47,433 bases of DNA from Comamonadaceae bacterium CG2_30_57_122 (GTDB lineage: Bacteria; Pseudomonadota; Gammaproteobacteria; Burkholderiales; Burkholderiaceae_C), in the NCBI GenBank assembly GCA_001871515.1, contig MNXW01000276.1, positions 1 to 47,433 of the forward strand, read 5' to 3'. The notes under the pieces were generated by a model that was not told the origin of the DNA, ran no database searches, and was given only the letters and a program-made list of their open reading frames with translations. Position 1 is the stretch's first letter. The number at the start of each line of letters is the position of its first letter. The position numbers and the translations under genes are program-made. Below are positions 8,245 to 16,867 of this stretch, one piece after another.

Positions 8245-9990
8245 TTAGACGTTGGTGACGTTCAGCACTTCTTCAAGCGATGTGAGTCCCGTTTTGACTT
8301 TGTGCAAGCCCGCATCACGCAGACTGTGCACACCTTCGCGCTTGGCTTGCTCGGCGATTTCCAGAGCGCTGCCGTCTCGAAGGATGATGCGCTGTATATC
8401 TTCGCTGATTGGCATCACTTGGTAAAGCCCTACACGCCCTTTGTAACCGTTGTTACACGCATTGCAACCTACTGGATGGTAAGGTTTCCAGCTGCCATCT
8501 ATTTCTTCGGGTTGAAAACCAGCATCCATCAAGGTCTTGATTGGCAAATCTATGGTTTTTTTACACACCGGACACAGGCGTCGGGCTAGCCGCTGCGCCG
8601 TGATCAGGATCACGCTAGAGGCAATGTTGAACGGTGCAATGCCCATGTTGCGCATCCGGGTGAGCGTGGTGGGGGCATCGTTGGTGTGCAAAGTTGATAG
8701 CACCAGGTGACCTGTTTGCGAGGCCTTGATGGCAATGTCTGCAGTTTCAAGGTCGCGGATTTCTCCCACCATGATGATGTCCGGGTCTTGCCGCAGAAAA
8801 GACTTGAGGGCTGCCGCAAAGGTCAGGCCGGCCTTGTCATTGACGTTAACCTGGTTGACACCGGGCAAGTTGATCTCTGACGGGTCTTCGGCAGTGGAGA
8901 TGTTGACCCCCGGTTTGTTCAAGAGATTCAGGCAGGTGTAAAGCGACACGGTTTTTCCTGACCCCGTGGGGCCGGTCACCAAAATCATGCCGTAGGGCCT
9001 TTCGATGGCTTGTAGCAAGCGCTCTTTTTCTTCCGGCTCGTAGCCCAGCGCATCAATGCCCAGTTTGGCGCTGCTGGGGTCCAGAATCCGGATCACGATC
9101 TTTTCGCCAAACAGCGTGGGCAGGGTGCTGACGCGAAAATCAATGACACGATCCGGGCCAATCTTGAGCTTCATCTTGCCGTCTTGAGGCACGCGTTTTT
9201 CGGAGATGTCCATGCGCGAGATCACCTTGATGCGCGAGGCCAGTTTGTCCTTGATGGCAATCGGTGGCGACGCCATTTCACGCAACTCACCGTCTATGCG
9301 AAAGCGCACCCGGTAGTTGTGCTCGTAGGGCTCAAAGTGCAAGTCCGAGGCGCGCATGGAGAACGCGTCGATCAGCATCTTGTGCAAGAACCTGACCACC
9401 GGCGCATCGTCCACCTCGGAGCTGGCCAGGGGCGCGTTATCAGTGGTAGGTTCTGAGGACAACTCATCAAATTCAAAGTTGCCGCCCACGATGTTTTCAA
9501 TCGACTCGGTGGCGGTGACGGTGTTGCTTGATGCCAGCTTGAGCAACTTGTCGTATTCAGCCACCACCCAGTCCACATTCATCTGGGTCGCAAACTTGAT
9601 GCGCTCCAATGCCTTGTGGTCAGAGGGGTCTGCGGTGGCTACGATCAAACGACTTTGCCGCTTGCCCAGCACCACCAGCCGGAAATCACTGCAAATTTTG
9701 TTGTCCAGCAGTCCAGTGGGCAATTTTTGCGGGTCTACCTCGGCCAGATCAAGCAGTGGCACGCCAAAGGCCAGCGACAGGGTATGCGCCAGGTCAGCCG
9801 CCGACACGGCCCCGGAGCCGGTGAGTTCGGCAATGAAGCTGGTTTGGTGCGCCAGGGCTTTGCGGTAAATTTCCTCGGCAAACTTTTGCTCCAGTTTGCC
9901 AGCCGTGACCAGGGTACGACCCACGCCGGGCAGCGCATTGGGTTCGTTGGTAGCAAGGGCAGCAGGGGCGGTGGGTTCGGCAGTGGCCAT
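8245..9990 (-). CDS. pilB: Type IV pilus extension ATPase PilB
   Basis: A 581-residue hexameric ATPase that drives pilus extension. It has an N-terminal MshEN/T2SSE-N domain (about 20-150) and an N2 domain with RASDLHFEP (213-221). These are followed by Walker A GPTGSGKT (340-347), the Asp and Walker B boxes (DIIMVGEIRD, 404-413), the His box TGHLVLSTLHTNDA and a zinc tetra-Cys site (CPVC at 473-476, CNAC near 515). Length and domain order are normal. It is first in the pilBCD-coaE-zapD-yacG run, and no pilin gene lies beside it in this window. Confidence 0.95.
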   Translation of the reverse strand: MATAEPTAPAALATNEPNALPGVGRTLVTAGKLEQKFAEEIYRKALAHQTSFIAELTGSGAVSAADLAHTLSLAFGVPLLDLAEVDPQKLPTGLLDNKICSDFRLVVLGKRQSRLIVATADPSDHKALERIKFATQMNVDWVVAEYDKLLKLASSNTVTATESIENIVGGNFEFDELSSEPTTDNAPLASSEVDDAPVVRFLHKMLIDAFSMRASDLHFEPYEHNYRVRFRIDGELREMASPPIAIKDKLASRIKVISRMDISEKRVPQDGKMKLKIGPDRVIDFRVSTLPTLFGEKIVIRILDPSSAKLGIDALGYEPEEKERLLQAIERPYGMILVTGPTGSGKTVSLYTCLNLLNKPGVNISTAEDPSEINLPGVNQVNVNDKAGLTFAAALKSFLRQDPDIIMVGEIRDLETADIAIKASQTGHLVLSTLHTNDAPTTLTRMRNMGIAPFNIASSVILITAQRLARRLCPVCKKTIDLPIKTLMDAGFQPEEIDGSWKPYHPVGCNACNNGYKGRVGLYQVMPISEDIQRIILRDGSALEIAEQAKREGVHSLRDAGLHKVKTGLTSLEEVLNVTNV

Positions 9991-10004
9991 AAGTTACAAA
10001 TGTA

Positions 10005-10247
10005 TTACTGGTGCAGGCGATCTAGTTTGACACGCACACTGAAATAAAGAAAGCATAGCATCAAGCTGTTGACAGCGTAGAACACATCGTTGTACAGCAG
10101 GTTCCTGATGGTATGCACCAGCCGCTTGACACGCCCGCCTTTCAGCACGGTGCACAAATAATCTTGTTGCTCGGTTGAGCCAAATGACACCTCTTCATGT
10201 TCGTTTGAACCTAGGAGGCTGTCGGACTTTCGGTACATCGGCTGCAA
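10005..10247 (-). CDS. Small ORF of doubtful status upstream of pilB
   Basis: An 80-codon open frame with one hydrophobic segment (FYAVNSLMLCFLYFSV) and a basic middle part (KGGRVKRLVH). Its first 13 or so codons come from the terminal repeat of the MITE-like element at 10210-10401, so the frame as it stands may have been created or altered by that insertion. I recognise no family and see no ribosome-binding site. It may be the 3' remnant of a former gene, or the pilB leader region may simply be non-coding. Confidence 0.25.
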   Translation of the reverse strand: MQPMYRKSDSLLGSNEHEEVSFGSTEQQDYLCTVLKGGRVKRLVHTIRNLLYNDVFYAVNSLMLCFLYFSVRVKLDRLHQ

Positions 10248-10401
10248 TCCGACCGCAGCGGTCTATTTTTTACCGTCTTTTTGACTCATGGCTACGGCTA
10301 TGAGCCAGCAAATCCGGCAAAAACTGCCCTCGCTGGGGTCGAATTTGGCTACGCCGCTCTTCGAGAACGCTTCGATGCCGAAAGTCCGACAGCCTCCTAG
10401 G
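10210..10401. mobile_element. MITE-like element 1 with 24-bp perfect terminal inverted repeats
   Basis: The ends at 10210-10233 and 10378-10401 are perfect 24-bp inverted repeats beginning CCTAGGAGGCTGTCGGACTT. The 192-bp unit encodes no transposase. The five bases TTGAA occur directly on both sides (10205-10209 and 10402-10406), which fits a target-site duplication; alternatively the CTAG near each end is the duplicated target. Inside is a near-palindrome CTCATGGCTACGGCTATGAG (10286-10305). It lies in the non-coding gap between the esterase gene and pilB; outside the element, 10402-10473 shows nothing recognisable. Confidence 0.8.
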
Positions 10402-10473
10402 TTGAAATGTATACCGCCATCGGTAAGGTTGTGTTGACCCGCATCTAATCGGGGCTTGACACCTCTCTGAAGC

Positions 10474-11154
10474 TCAAGCGGCGGTGTGACCCAGCACCTG
10501 GGTCAAAAAGGCGGCAATGTCGACCACTTCGCGCGGGTGCACACTGTGCGGCATTGGGTAGCTGTGCCATTGCACCGGGTAGCCCAAGCGGGTGAGCAGG
10601 TCGCGGGTGGCCTCGCCACGCGCCGGGATCACCACTGGGTCCTGGCTGCCATGCGCCATGAAGATGGGGGTGTGGGCGTTGGCACGGGTGCGCTCGGCAT
10701 CAAAGGTGTCTGCCAGCGGCAGGTAGCCTGACAGTGCCATGATGCCCGCCAGCCGGTGTGCAAAGCGTAAGCCGGTGTGTAGCGCCATGGCGCAGCCTTG
10801 CGAGAAACCCGCCAGCACGATCCGATCGGCCTGGATGCCTCGGGCGATTTCGTGCGCGAGCAGGGCGCAAATGGCTTTTTCAGAAGCGCGAATGCCGATG
10901 TCGTCCTGGCGGCTGAGCAGGTCTGTGCCACGAATGTCGTACCACGCCGGCATCACGTAGCCGCCGTTGAGGGTGACGGGCATGCTGGGTGCATGCGGAA
11001 AAATAAAACGAATCGGCGGGCAGCCGGACAAATCAAGCTCGGGCACCAAGCCCGCAAAGTCGTTGCCGTCAGCGCCCAGGCCGTGCAGCCAGATCACGGC
11101 CGCCGTGGGTTGGGGCGCTGTTTCGATTTGAATGTGGGGTAGCAGGGGTGTCAT
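10474..11154 (-). CDS. Carboxylesterase/phospholipase, alpha/beta hydrolase family
   Basis: A 226-residue single-domain alpha/beta hydrolase of the carboxylesterase/acyl-protein-thioesterase type. It has the oxyanion region WLHGLGADGNDF, the nucleophile elbow GFSQG, the acid DPVV and the catalytic His in the segment MPHSVHPREV. It should hydrolyse short-chain esters in the cytoplasm; the natural substrate is not visible. I start it at the ATG at 11154. A TTG at 11172 would overlap the stop of the upstream GGDEF gene (TTGA), so coupling is possible. Confidence 0.88.
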   Translation of the reverse strand: MTPLLPHIQIETAPQPTAAVIWLHGLGADGNDFAGLVPELDLSGCPPIRFIFPHAPSMPVTLNGGYVMPAWYDIRGTDLLSRQDDIGIRASEKAICALLAHEIARGIQADRIVLAGFSQGCAMALHTGLRFAHRLAGIMALSGYLPLADTFDAERTRANAHTPIFMAHGSQDPVVIPARGEATRDLLTRLGYPVQWHSYPMPHSVHPREVVDIAAFLTQVLGHTAA

Positions 11155-11168
11155 AGGGGGTAAAGAAG

Positions 11169-12203
11169 TCAAAAAAGCTCAATGTCGCCCACATTGCTGG
11201 CTTCGGCTGCCAGCTTGCCCTGTGCCACCAGTGTTTCATAGTTGCACACTTGGTTGCGTCCGTGCTCTTTGGCGTAGTACACCGCTTTGTCGGCGCGCTC
11301 AAACGCTGCGCTGGGTGAGTCGCCATGCCTGATTTCGGTAAAGCCGACACTGATGGTGATGTGCTCCACCTGCGGAAATTGGTGTTGCTCGGTGTTGCTG
11401 CGCAGGCGCTCAAAAGCCACCTCCGCCTGCCCCCCTTCGGTGCAGTGCATCAACACCACGAACTCTTCACCACCAAAACGGTAAAGCTGGTCATGAAAGC
11501 GAAAGGTGCTGCGCATCAGGCGTGCCAGCAGCAACAGTACCTCGTCGCCAATCAGGTGACCAAAGTTGTCATTCACATGTTTGAAATGGTCAATGTCGAG
11601 CATGGCCAGCCAGTAGCTGCCACCCGCCTGGCTGTGGCGTCGGTCATCGGTGCTGAGTTCACTGGCTTGGATTTGGGTGGCGGTGGCTTTCAGGAACGCG
11701 CCATCAAAGGTTTTTCGGTTCAGGAGCTCGGTGAGTGCATCGCGCTCGCCATAGTCCAGCAGGCCTTGGAAGTTTTGGTACAGGCGCAGCACGGCGCTGA
11801 CCAACCTGACCGACTCCTCGTACAGTGGCGGCGTGCTGCGTAATTCCAGTACGCCGTTGGCCGCACTTTGTGTAGCCAGTGGGAACACACCAATACCCGT
11901 TTCAGTTTCAGTGGCGATGACTGGTTGGTGGCTGCTCAGGGCCAGCTGGCGTTGTGGGTAGTCGGCAGCGGGCGGTAAGTCGTCAAGTTCTGACCAGCCT
12001 TGATCCGGCTGATACTGGTCGATGCCGTTTTGCACCAGGGCGCAGGTCAGCCAATGTTCGTTGCCACTGGGACCCACCAGGCGGTAAATGGCGATGTTGT
12101 CAAGTTGCAGCAACTCGCGCAGGGTTGCCAGCAAAGCGGTATCGAGGGAGTCCCGGTCGCGCAAGGCGGTCAAGTCCGCTAGTTGATCAACGATTTTCGT
12201 CAT
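11169..12203 (-). CDS. GGDEF-domain diguanylate cyclase with N-terminal GAF-like sensor
   Basis: A 344-residue protein. The N-terminal part (about 1-160) looks like a GAF-type sensor domain (LLQLDNIAIYRLVGPSG; GVFPLATQSAANGVLEL). The C-terminal part is a GGDEF domain with DALTELLNRKTFD, LDIDHFKHVNDNFGH and the active-site loop RFGGEEF. An intact GGEEF loop predicts synthesis of cyclic di-GMP. No RxxD inhibitory site is obvious just before the loop. No membrane segments are seen, so it is probably cytoplasmic. Its neighbour is the esterase, possibly coupled. Confidence 0.9.
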   Translation of the reverse strand: MTKIVDQLADLTALRDRDSLDTALLATLRELLQLDNIAIYRLVGPSGNEHWLTCALVQNGIDQYQPDQGWSELDDLPPAADYPQRQLALSSHQPVIATETETGIGVFPLATQSAANGVLELRSTPPLYEESVRLVSAVLRLYQNFQGLLDYGERDALTELLNRKTFDGAFLKATATQIQASELSTDDRRHSQAGGSYWLAMLDIDHFKHVNDNFGHLIGDEVLLLLARLMRSTFRFHDQLYRFGGEEFVVLMHCTEGGQAEVAFERLRSNTEQHQFPQVEHITISVGFTEIRHGDSPSAAFERADKAVYYAKEHGRNQVCNYETLVAQGKLAAEASNVGDIELF

Positions 12204-12297
12204 TAGGGCAGTTTAGCTTTGTGTGAGTGGGATGCTGGTTGGGATAAACCACTACGCGCCATCAGCGCGGTTTTTGCTGTGAGGTGTACGCGACACA

Positions 12298-12706
12298 TCA
12301 GAGCTGCTGAACAGCGCTTCGCAACTCGGCGTTGAAGACCCGATCAAAAATGCGCATTGCCACTTCTTGCAAGAGTTTACTCAATTGGCTTGGGTAATCC
12401 AGCGCCTGCCACAGCCCCAAAGCTAACGAACAAGTATCCAGCAGCAAGGTGGCGAGTGCTCCGGTCGGTCTCGGAAAGTTGCATTTCTCTGGTCAATTGC
12501 CCGTCCGGAACAGGTGCCTGGACACCCCCGTCTTGCCCAGCCGCAATGATCCAGTAGACAGGTTTGAACCCGCACGCTTTTGGCCAGACCTGCGGCACGA
12601 GCGATGTCGGCTGCAGAGGCAAGCGAGCGCCGCTGGATGAAAAGCTAAAGTGTGGCTTCAAGCACCATAGTGCGGCGGTTTTCTCGTGCTTCAATGTTGA
12701 GCGCAT
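12298..12706 (-). pseudogene. Frameshifted gene remnant, family unknown
   Basis: On the minus strand one frame (12377-12706) carries about 80 protein-like residues ending near QLSETDRSTRHLA. At about 12440-12465 the protein-like reading continues in another frame, LLLDTCSLALGLWQALDYPS followed by KLLQEVAMRIFDRVFNAELR, to a TGA at 12298. The switch suggests a frameshifted, dead gene fragment rather than two short genes. There is no convincing start or ribosome-binding site. The rest of the gap 12204-12833 holds only the presumed promoters of the GGDEF and rsmD genes. Confidence 0.4.
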
Positions 12707-12833
12707 TGCGTCTCAAGGGTATGACGTTGTTTTGATGAAACGAACTGCTAGCTATTTGACGGCGCACAGTTGGGCGAAATACCCATCGGAACACAGGTCG
12801 TGGCGCTTTAGTCCGGCAGGTAAGATCAGGCGC

Positions 12834-13472
12834 ATGAAAAAAGCCCCATCCCAAGCGCCCGTGCGCCCACCCCGACCGCCCCGGGCACGCCTGGTGCAAA
12901 GCCACGAGGTGCGCATCATTGGCGGCCTGTGGAAGCGCAGCAAACTGCAGGTGGCCGACAAGCCTGGCCTGCGCCCCACCCCCGACCGGGTGCGTGAAAC
13001 CCTGTTCAACTGGCTCGGGCAAGACCTGAGCGGCTGGCACTGTCTGGATGCCTTTGCCGGCACCGGGGTGCTGGGGTTTGAGGCCGCTTCGCGCGGGGCC
13101 AAACAAGTGCAGTTGGTGGAGAAGGATGCCGCGCTGGTGGAGCAGCTCAAAAAAATGCAGGCGCACTTGAAAGCCGATGCCGTGCAAGTGCTGCGTGGTG
13201 ATGGTGTGGCCGCCTTGCGGCATGCGCCTGGCAACAGCCTGGAGTTGATTTTTCTCGACCCACCCTTTGACTCGGCGCTGTTCGAGTCCGCAGTGATGGC
13301 GGCGGCGCAAGCCGTCACTGCGGGTGGCTTTGTGTATCTGGAAGCACCCAAAAAATGGCTGGACGCGCAGTTGCAGCCGCTGGGCTTGCGGCTGCATCGC
13401 CACCTGAAAGCCGGCATGGTGCACGCGCATTTACTCCAGCGTCTGTCCACCACGGCAAGCCCAGCGGGTTGA
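12834..13472 (+). CDS. rsmD: 16S rRNA (guanine(966)-N(2))-methyltransferase RsmD
   Basis: A 212-residue SAM-dependent methyltransferase that modifies G966 of 16S rRNA. It shows VRIIGGLWKRSKL, RPTPDRVRETLFNWL, the SAM motif DAFAGTGVLGFEAASRGA, and the catalytic/binding motif FLDPPF. The open frame extends 270 bases further upstream, but the basic start MKKAPSQAPVRPPRPPRARL at ATG 12834 matches the usual beginning. It lies 36 bases before coaD, the typical rsmD-coaD pairing. Confidence 0.94.
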   Translation: MKKAPSQAPVRPPRPPRARLVQSHEVRIIGGLWKRSKLQVADKPGLRPTPDRVRETLFNWLGQDLSGWHCLDAFAGTGVLGFEAASRGAKQVQLVEKDAALVEQLKKMQAHLKADAVQVLRGDGVAALRHAPGNSLELIFLDPPFDSALFESAVMAAAQAVTAGGFVYLEAPKKWLDAQLQPLGLRLHRHLKAGMVHAHLLQRLSTTASPAG

Positions 13473-13508
13473 TAATCAAAACGTGACCACTCCATCAGGA
13501 AACTTGCC

Positions 13509-14012
13509 ATGCACCCACCTGTGATCGCCGTTTATCCGGGCACGTTTGACCCGATCACGCTGGGCCATGAAGACGTGGTGCGCCGCGCGGCGCAGCTGTT
13601 TGACCACCTGATCGTGGCAGTGGCCGCAGGGCACCACAAGAAAGCCATGTTTTCGCTCGCCGAGCGCATGGACATGGCACGTGAAGCGGTCAAAAATTAT
13701 CCCGGTGTGCAGGTGGAAAGTTTTGAAGGTTTGATGCGTGATTTTGTCGTGGCGCGCGGTGCCCGGGCCATGGTGCGAGGCCTGCGAGCCGTGACCGATT
13801 TTGATTATGAGTTTCAGTTGGCCGGCATGAACCGAAGTTTGATGCCCGACGTGGAAACCGTGTTCTTGACCCCCAGCGACAAATACCAATTCGTCTCGAG
13901 CACCTTTGTGCGCGAAATCGCCACACTGGGCGGTGAGGTGGACAAATTTGTTTCCCCTGGCGTGAACCAGCGGCTGCTGCAAAAGGTGCGCAGTCAGGCT
14001 GGTAAAAATTAA
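13509..14012 (+). CDS. coaD: Phosphopantetheine adenylyltransferase
   Basis: A 167-residue nucleotidyltransferase that transfers AMP from ATP to 4'-phosphopantetheine, the penultimate CoA step. The N-terminal [14 protein letters not shown] contains the T/HxGH nucleotide-binding motif. [20 protein letters not shown] and the C-terminal [15 protein letters not shown] are both diagnostic. Length is normal. A Shine-Dalgarno-like AGGAAA precedes the ATG. The final enzyme of the pathway, coaE, lies 7.4 kb away on the other strand. Confidence 0.96.
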   Translation: MHPPVIAVYPGTFDPITLGHEDVVRRAAQLFDHLIVAVAAGHHKKAMFSLAERMDMAREAVKNYPGVQVESFEGLMRDFVVARGARAMVRGLRAVTDFDYEFQLAGMNRSLMPDVETVFLTPSDKYQFVSSTFVREIATLGGEVDKFVSPGVNQRLLQKVRSQAGKN

Positions 14013-14030
14013 CTTGTGTTTGGAGCAACC

Positions 14031-14492
14031 ATGAAGATACTTTTACCCTTTGACGGCTCCGCCGTGGCGCTTGAAGCGGTGCGTTTTGCCATTCGCATGG
14101 CGGCTGATGGTTTGAACACCAGCGTGGTGCTGGCCAACGTGCAGGAGCCGGCCACCCTGTACGAACTGATGGTGGCGCATGACCCGCAGGTGATCGAGCA
14201 GGTGAGCGCGCAAGCCGGAGCCCATACCCTGCAGCCGGCGCAGGCATTGCTGGACGCTGCGGGTTTGCCCTATGAGAGTGAAGTGGCCTCGGGCGATCCG
14301 GCTCACACCCTGGTGGACATTCTTGAAAACTATGGCTGCGACCTGGTGGTCATTGGAGCCAGTGGCACCAGCACCTTGCGCAGCGCCTTGTTGGGCTCGG
14401 TCTCCAACGAAGTGCTGCACGCGGCCGGCGTACCGGTGATGATTGTCAAAGGGCTGGAGGAGCCGCAAGACACCGCTGACACCACGGAATAA
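14031..14492 (+). CDS. Universal stress protein (UspA family)
   Basis: A 153-residue single Usp domain. It starts MKILLPFDGSAVALEAVRFA and has the ATP-binding loop GASGTSTLRSALLGSVSNEVL, the Gx2Gx9GS pattern of nucleotide-binding Usp proteins, and ends in VPVMIVKG. The cellular role is generally stress tolerance; the specific role here is unknown. The start at ATG 14031 is preceded by TTGGAG at a good distance. It follows coaD by 18 bases. Confidence 0.9.
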   Translation: MKILLPFDGSAVALEAVRFAIRMAADGLNTSVVLANVQEPATLYELMVAHDPQVIEQVSAQAGAHTLQPAQALLDAAGLPYESEVASGDPAHTLVDILENYGCDLVVIGASGTSTLRSALLGSVSNEVLHAAGVPVMIVKGLEEPQDTADTTE

Positions 14493-14540
14493 GCCCGACT
14501 TTTAAAATCAGGCCATGTACAACGTTTACAGGTGTCTCGC

Positions 14541-14828
14541 ATGGCTCTGTTGATCACCGATGCATGCATCAACTGCGATGTCTGTGAGCCCGAGTGCCCC
14601 AACCAAGCCATTTACATGGGGCCTGAAATCTACGAGATTGACCCGGCCAAATGCACCGAATGCGTGGGTCATTTTGACGAACCCCAGTGTGTGCAGGTGT
14701 GCCCGGTGAACTGCATCCCGATTCACCCGCAATGGGTCGAAAGCCGTGAAACCTTATGGCAAAAATACCAGCGCCTGCAGGTCACGCCTTTGGTTGCAGT
14801 TCAGGCAGGCGATGAGGCTGCTTTTTGA
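14541..14828 (+). CDS. YfhL-family 2[4Fe-4S] ferredoxin
   Basis: A 95-residue ferredoxin with two cluster-binding Cys groups: CINCDVCEPECP (residues about 9-20) and CTECVGHFDEPQCVQVCP (about 38-55). The longer spacing in the second group is typical of YfhL/Alvin-type ferredoxins. It carries electrons at low potential in the cytoplasm; its partner is not visible. An in-frame GTG at 14532 is possible, but the ATG at 14541 matches homologues (MALLITDACINC). Its last 28 bases overlap the 3' end of the convergent minus-strand gene. Confidence 0.93.
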   Translation: MALLITDACINCDVCEPECPNQAIYMGPEIYEIDPAKCTECVGHFDEPQCVQVCPVNCIPIHPQWVESRETLWQKYQRLQVTPLVAVQAGDEAAF

Positions 14829-15301
14829 GCTGCTTTCTTTTGCGTGGTTTTTTTCAAGCGTTTTTTCTGATCCGAACCGGGCACTTGCGCCACAAACACA
14901 TCGGGCTTGTGGTGTTTGGCTTGGATGCGTTTGGGTGTAATTTTGTGCACCACCGCGACATCGCTGGCGCTTGGTGTCATTGGCGATGTGGTGTCGGTGC
15001 TCGGTAGCGTGACAGGCGCTGGTTTCAAAGCCGCTTTTTCTTGTGCCAGGCGCTTTTTTTCAAGCAACTGGGCTTGCTTGGCATCTTGTCGCACTGCCTC
15101 GTCGGTTTGACGCTTCTGCTGTGCGTCACGCGTGTCGTCCACCTGGACGGTTTGACCACCGGGGCAGGGGATTTGGCTGTAACTGTTGCCACATCTATAA
15201 ACAATTTGGCCTCTAGCCCTTGTAGATAAAGCGCTAGTAGCTATTATAAAAATAGCTATGCAAAGCCAGCTGAGCGTTCGGCTTGGGAAGAGTGGGTTCA
15301 T
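14801..15301 (-). CDS. DUF4124-like exported protein with basic C-terminal tail
   Basis: A 166-residue protein. It has an N-terminal signal peptide (hydrophobic [16 protein letters not shown]), then [17 protein letters not shown], the short Cys-containing beta motif of the DUF4124 family. After that come a charged coiled stretch rich in Gln/Lys/Ala (about 65-95) and a Lys/Ala-rich end ([17 protein letters not shown]). Function is unknown; family members are envelope proteins. The ATG overlaps the pth stop (ATGA). The second half of the signal peptide is encoded by a dispersed repeat (15197-15258). Confidence 0.7.
   Translation of the reverse strand: MNPLFPSRTLSWLCIAIFIIATSALSTRARGQIVYRCGNSYSQIPCPGGQTVQVDDTRDAQQKRQTDEAVRQDAKQAQLLEKKRLAQEKAALKPAPVTLPSTDTTSPMTPSASDVAVVHKITPKRIQAKHHKPDVFVAQVPGSDQKKRLKKTTQKKAAQKAASSPA
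15197..15258 (-). repeat. Dispersed CTATT/GGGCTA repeat, copy 4 (inside the signal peptide of the DUF4124-like gene)
   Basis: Read on the minus strand: CATAGCTATTTTTATAATAG, then CTACTAGCGCTTTATCTACA, then AGGGCTAGAGGCCAAATTG. It is translated in frame as [19 protein letters not shown], so it supplies the hydrophobic core and the region just after it. Confidence 0.85.
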
Positions 15302-15954
15302 GGTTCGGTCTTGGTTTTTGTGGTGTCCAGCGCAATGTCTGCTGCAGCGGCATTGTCTGGCCGGGGTGGTTTGGGGCGTGCAGGCTTGCTGGTGTGCACC
15401 AGGAGCGTGGCGCGTTGCATGTCGCCGGTCAAAAAGTGCGGGACGGCTTTGAGCGCGCGATCAATCGTTTGGTCAATGGCAATGCGATGGTCTAGAGAAG
15501 GTTTTTTCAGTACCCAGTTCACCACCTCGGCTTTGTTTCCCGGGTGACCTACCCCCAAGCGCAGTCGCCAGTATTGGTCGGTGCCCAATTGGGCATGGAT
15601 GTCGCGCAGGCCGTTGTGTCCCGCATGGCTGCCGCCGAGCTTGAGCTTGGCCTCGCCTGGCGCGATGTCGAGTTCGTCATGCGCCACCAGAATGTCCTGG
15701 GGCGCAATTTTGAAGAAATTGGCCAGGGCTGCGACCGATTTTCCGCTTAGGTTCATGAAGGTTTGTGGTTTAAGCAGCCACACCGGCTGCCCTTGAAGGC
15801 TGACTCTAGCCACCAGGCCATGGTAGCTTTTGTCCATCACCAAAGTGGTATTGAGTTCGCGTGCCAACGCATCAATCCACCAAAAGCCAGCGTTGTGGCG
15901 CGTGTCGGCATAGTCTGCGCCGGGGTTTCCCAAGCCTATAAAAAGTCGAATCAT
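15298..15954 (-). CDS. pth: Peptidyl-tRNA hydrolase
   Basis: A 218-residue enzyme that releases peptides from stalled peptidyl-tRNA. It starts [20 protein letters not shown], with Asn in GNPG and the catalytic His in [45 protein letters not shown] and NGLRDI are also present. The C-terminal 20-25 residues ([20 protein letters not shown]) are a non-conserved extension. It lies upstream of the DUF4124-like gene and is separated from rplY by a MITE-like element. Confidence 0.95.
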   Translation of the reverse strand: MIRLFIGLGNPGADYADTRHNAGFWWIDALARELNTTLVMDKSYHGLVARVSLQGQPVWLLKPQTFMNLSGKSVAALANFFKIAPQDILVAHDELDIAPGEAKLKLGGSHAGHNGLRDIHAQLGTDQYWRLRLGVGHPGNKAEVVNWVLKKPSLDHRIAIDQTIDRALKAVPHFLTGDMQRATLLVHTSKPARPKPPRPDNAAAADIALDTTKTKTEP

Positions 15955-15964
15955 GGTGTGATTG

Positions 15965-16144
15965 TCCCAAACAATCCATTAGGCGGCACTTCTTGCCTGC
16001 ATGATGCCTGGCGGCGTGCTTTGCGGCCATCTTGCACGTCCGTTCGTTGTCCATAGCTACGGCTATGAACGCCTCTCGGCCACCAGCCAAACTGCTTCGC
16101 AACTCACCTCGACATGCATTCATGCCCTAATGGATTGTTTGGGA
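15965..16144. mobile_element. MITE-like element 2 with 19-bp terminal inverted repeats
   Basis: The ends at 15965-15983 and 16126-16144 are perfect 19-bp inverted repeats (TCCCAAACAATCCATTAGG). The 180-bp unit has no coding capacity. I see no clear target duplication. It carries GCTACGGCTATGA (16056-16068), which also occurs inside element 1 (10291-10303). It sits between rplY and pth, splitting an otherwise compact block; apart from the rplY terminator, the gap 15955-16213 contains nothing else. Confidence 0.7.
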
Positions 16145-16164
16145 TTATGCAAAACTGATGGCGC

Positions 16165-16196
16165 AAAAAAAACGGCTCACATGTGAGCCGTTTTTT
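16165..16196 (-). terminator. Rho-independent terminator after rplY
   Basis: A perfect 18-bp palindrome CGGCTCACATGTGAGCCG (16173-16190) is flanked by A-runs on one side and T-runs on the other. It forms a strong stem with a U-tract in the minus direction, 17 bases past the rplY stop. It would also work on the plus strand. Confidence 0.85.
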
Positions 16197-16213
16197 CAGG
16201 ACGCGTGAAGCGT

Positions 16214-16867
16214 TTATTTTTTGGCGGCTGGTTTGGCTGCCGGTTTAGCTGCTGCAGGCTTGGCAGCATCGACTTCATCGGCCGGAGCTGCTACTGGTTC
16301 TGCGCCAGCTACAGCCACCACCGAGACCACCACCGGGTTTTTGTCGCCACCGTGGATCACCACGCTAACACCCTTGGGCATCTCGATTTGGGCCAGGTGC
16401 AAAGAAGCGCCTTTGCGCAGGCCACTGAGGTCAACCTTGATGAACTCAGGCAGATCGCTGGGCAGGCACAACACGTCGAGTTCACTGATGACGTGGTTGG
16501 CAATGCAGCCTTCTACCTTGACGGCTTGCGAGTTTTCATCACCGAAGAAGTGCAACGGCACCTTCATGTGCAGACGGGTGGTGGCATCGACGCGCTGAAA
16601 GTCCACGTGCAGCACGAGTTGCTTGAACGGGTGCATTTGCACGTCGCGCAGCAACACCGGGCTGGCTTTGCCGTCAATCTCCATGTTCAAAATGCTGGAG
16701 TGGAACGCTTCTTTTTTCAAGGCGTGCCACAGGGCGTTGTGATCCACTTCAATGGCCAATGGGGTGACAGCGCCACCGTAAACAATACCCGGCGTGCGGC
16801 CGGTAATGCGGAGACGGCGGCTCGCACCCGTGCCCTGCTTGGAACGCTCAAAAGCGGTAAATTTCAT
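16214..16867 (-). CDS. rplY: 50S ribosomal protein L25/general stress protein Ctc
   Basis: A 217-residue L25/TL5/CTC-type protein that binds 5S rRNA. It starts [19 protein letters not shown] and has the L25 domain (about 1-95) with RTPGIVYGG. The TL5-like beta C-terminal domain (about 100-185) follows, then a low-complexity tail of Ala/Lys/Pro repeats ([17 protein letters not shown]). The ATG at 16867 is preceded by AGGAG at a good distance; an upstream in-frame start at 16927 lacks this. It is downstream of prs, the usual order. Confidence 0.95.
   Translation of the reverse strand: MKFTAFERSKQGTGASRRLRITGRTPGIVYGGAVTPLAIEVDHNALWHALKKEAFHSSILNMEIDGKASPVLLRDVQMHPFKQLVLHVDFQRVDATTRLHMKVPLHFFGDENSQAVKVEGCIANHVISELDVLCLPSDLPEFIKVDLSGLRKGASLHLAQIEMPKGVSVVIHGGDKNPVVVSVVAVAGAEPVAAPADEVDAAKPAAAKPAAKPAAKK

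Noticed and set aside
12645-13430. 261-codon minus-strand frame opposite rsmD
   Set aside because: Shadow of rsmD, which has clear methyltransferase motifs.
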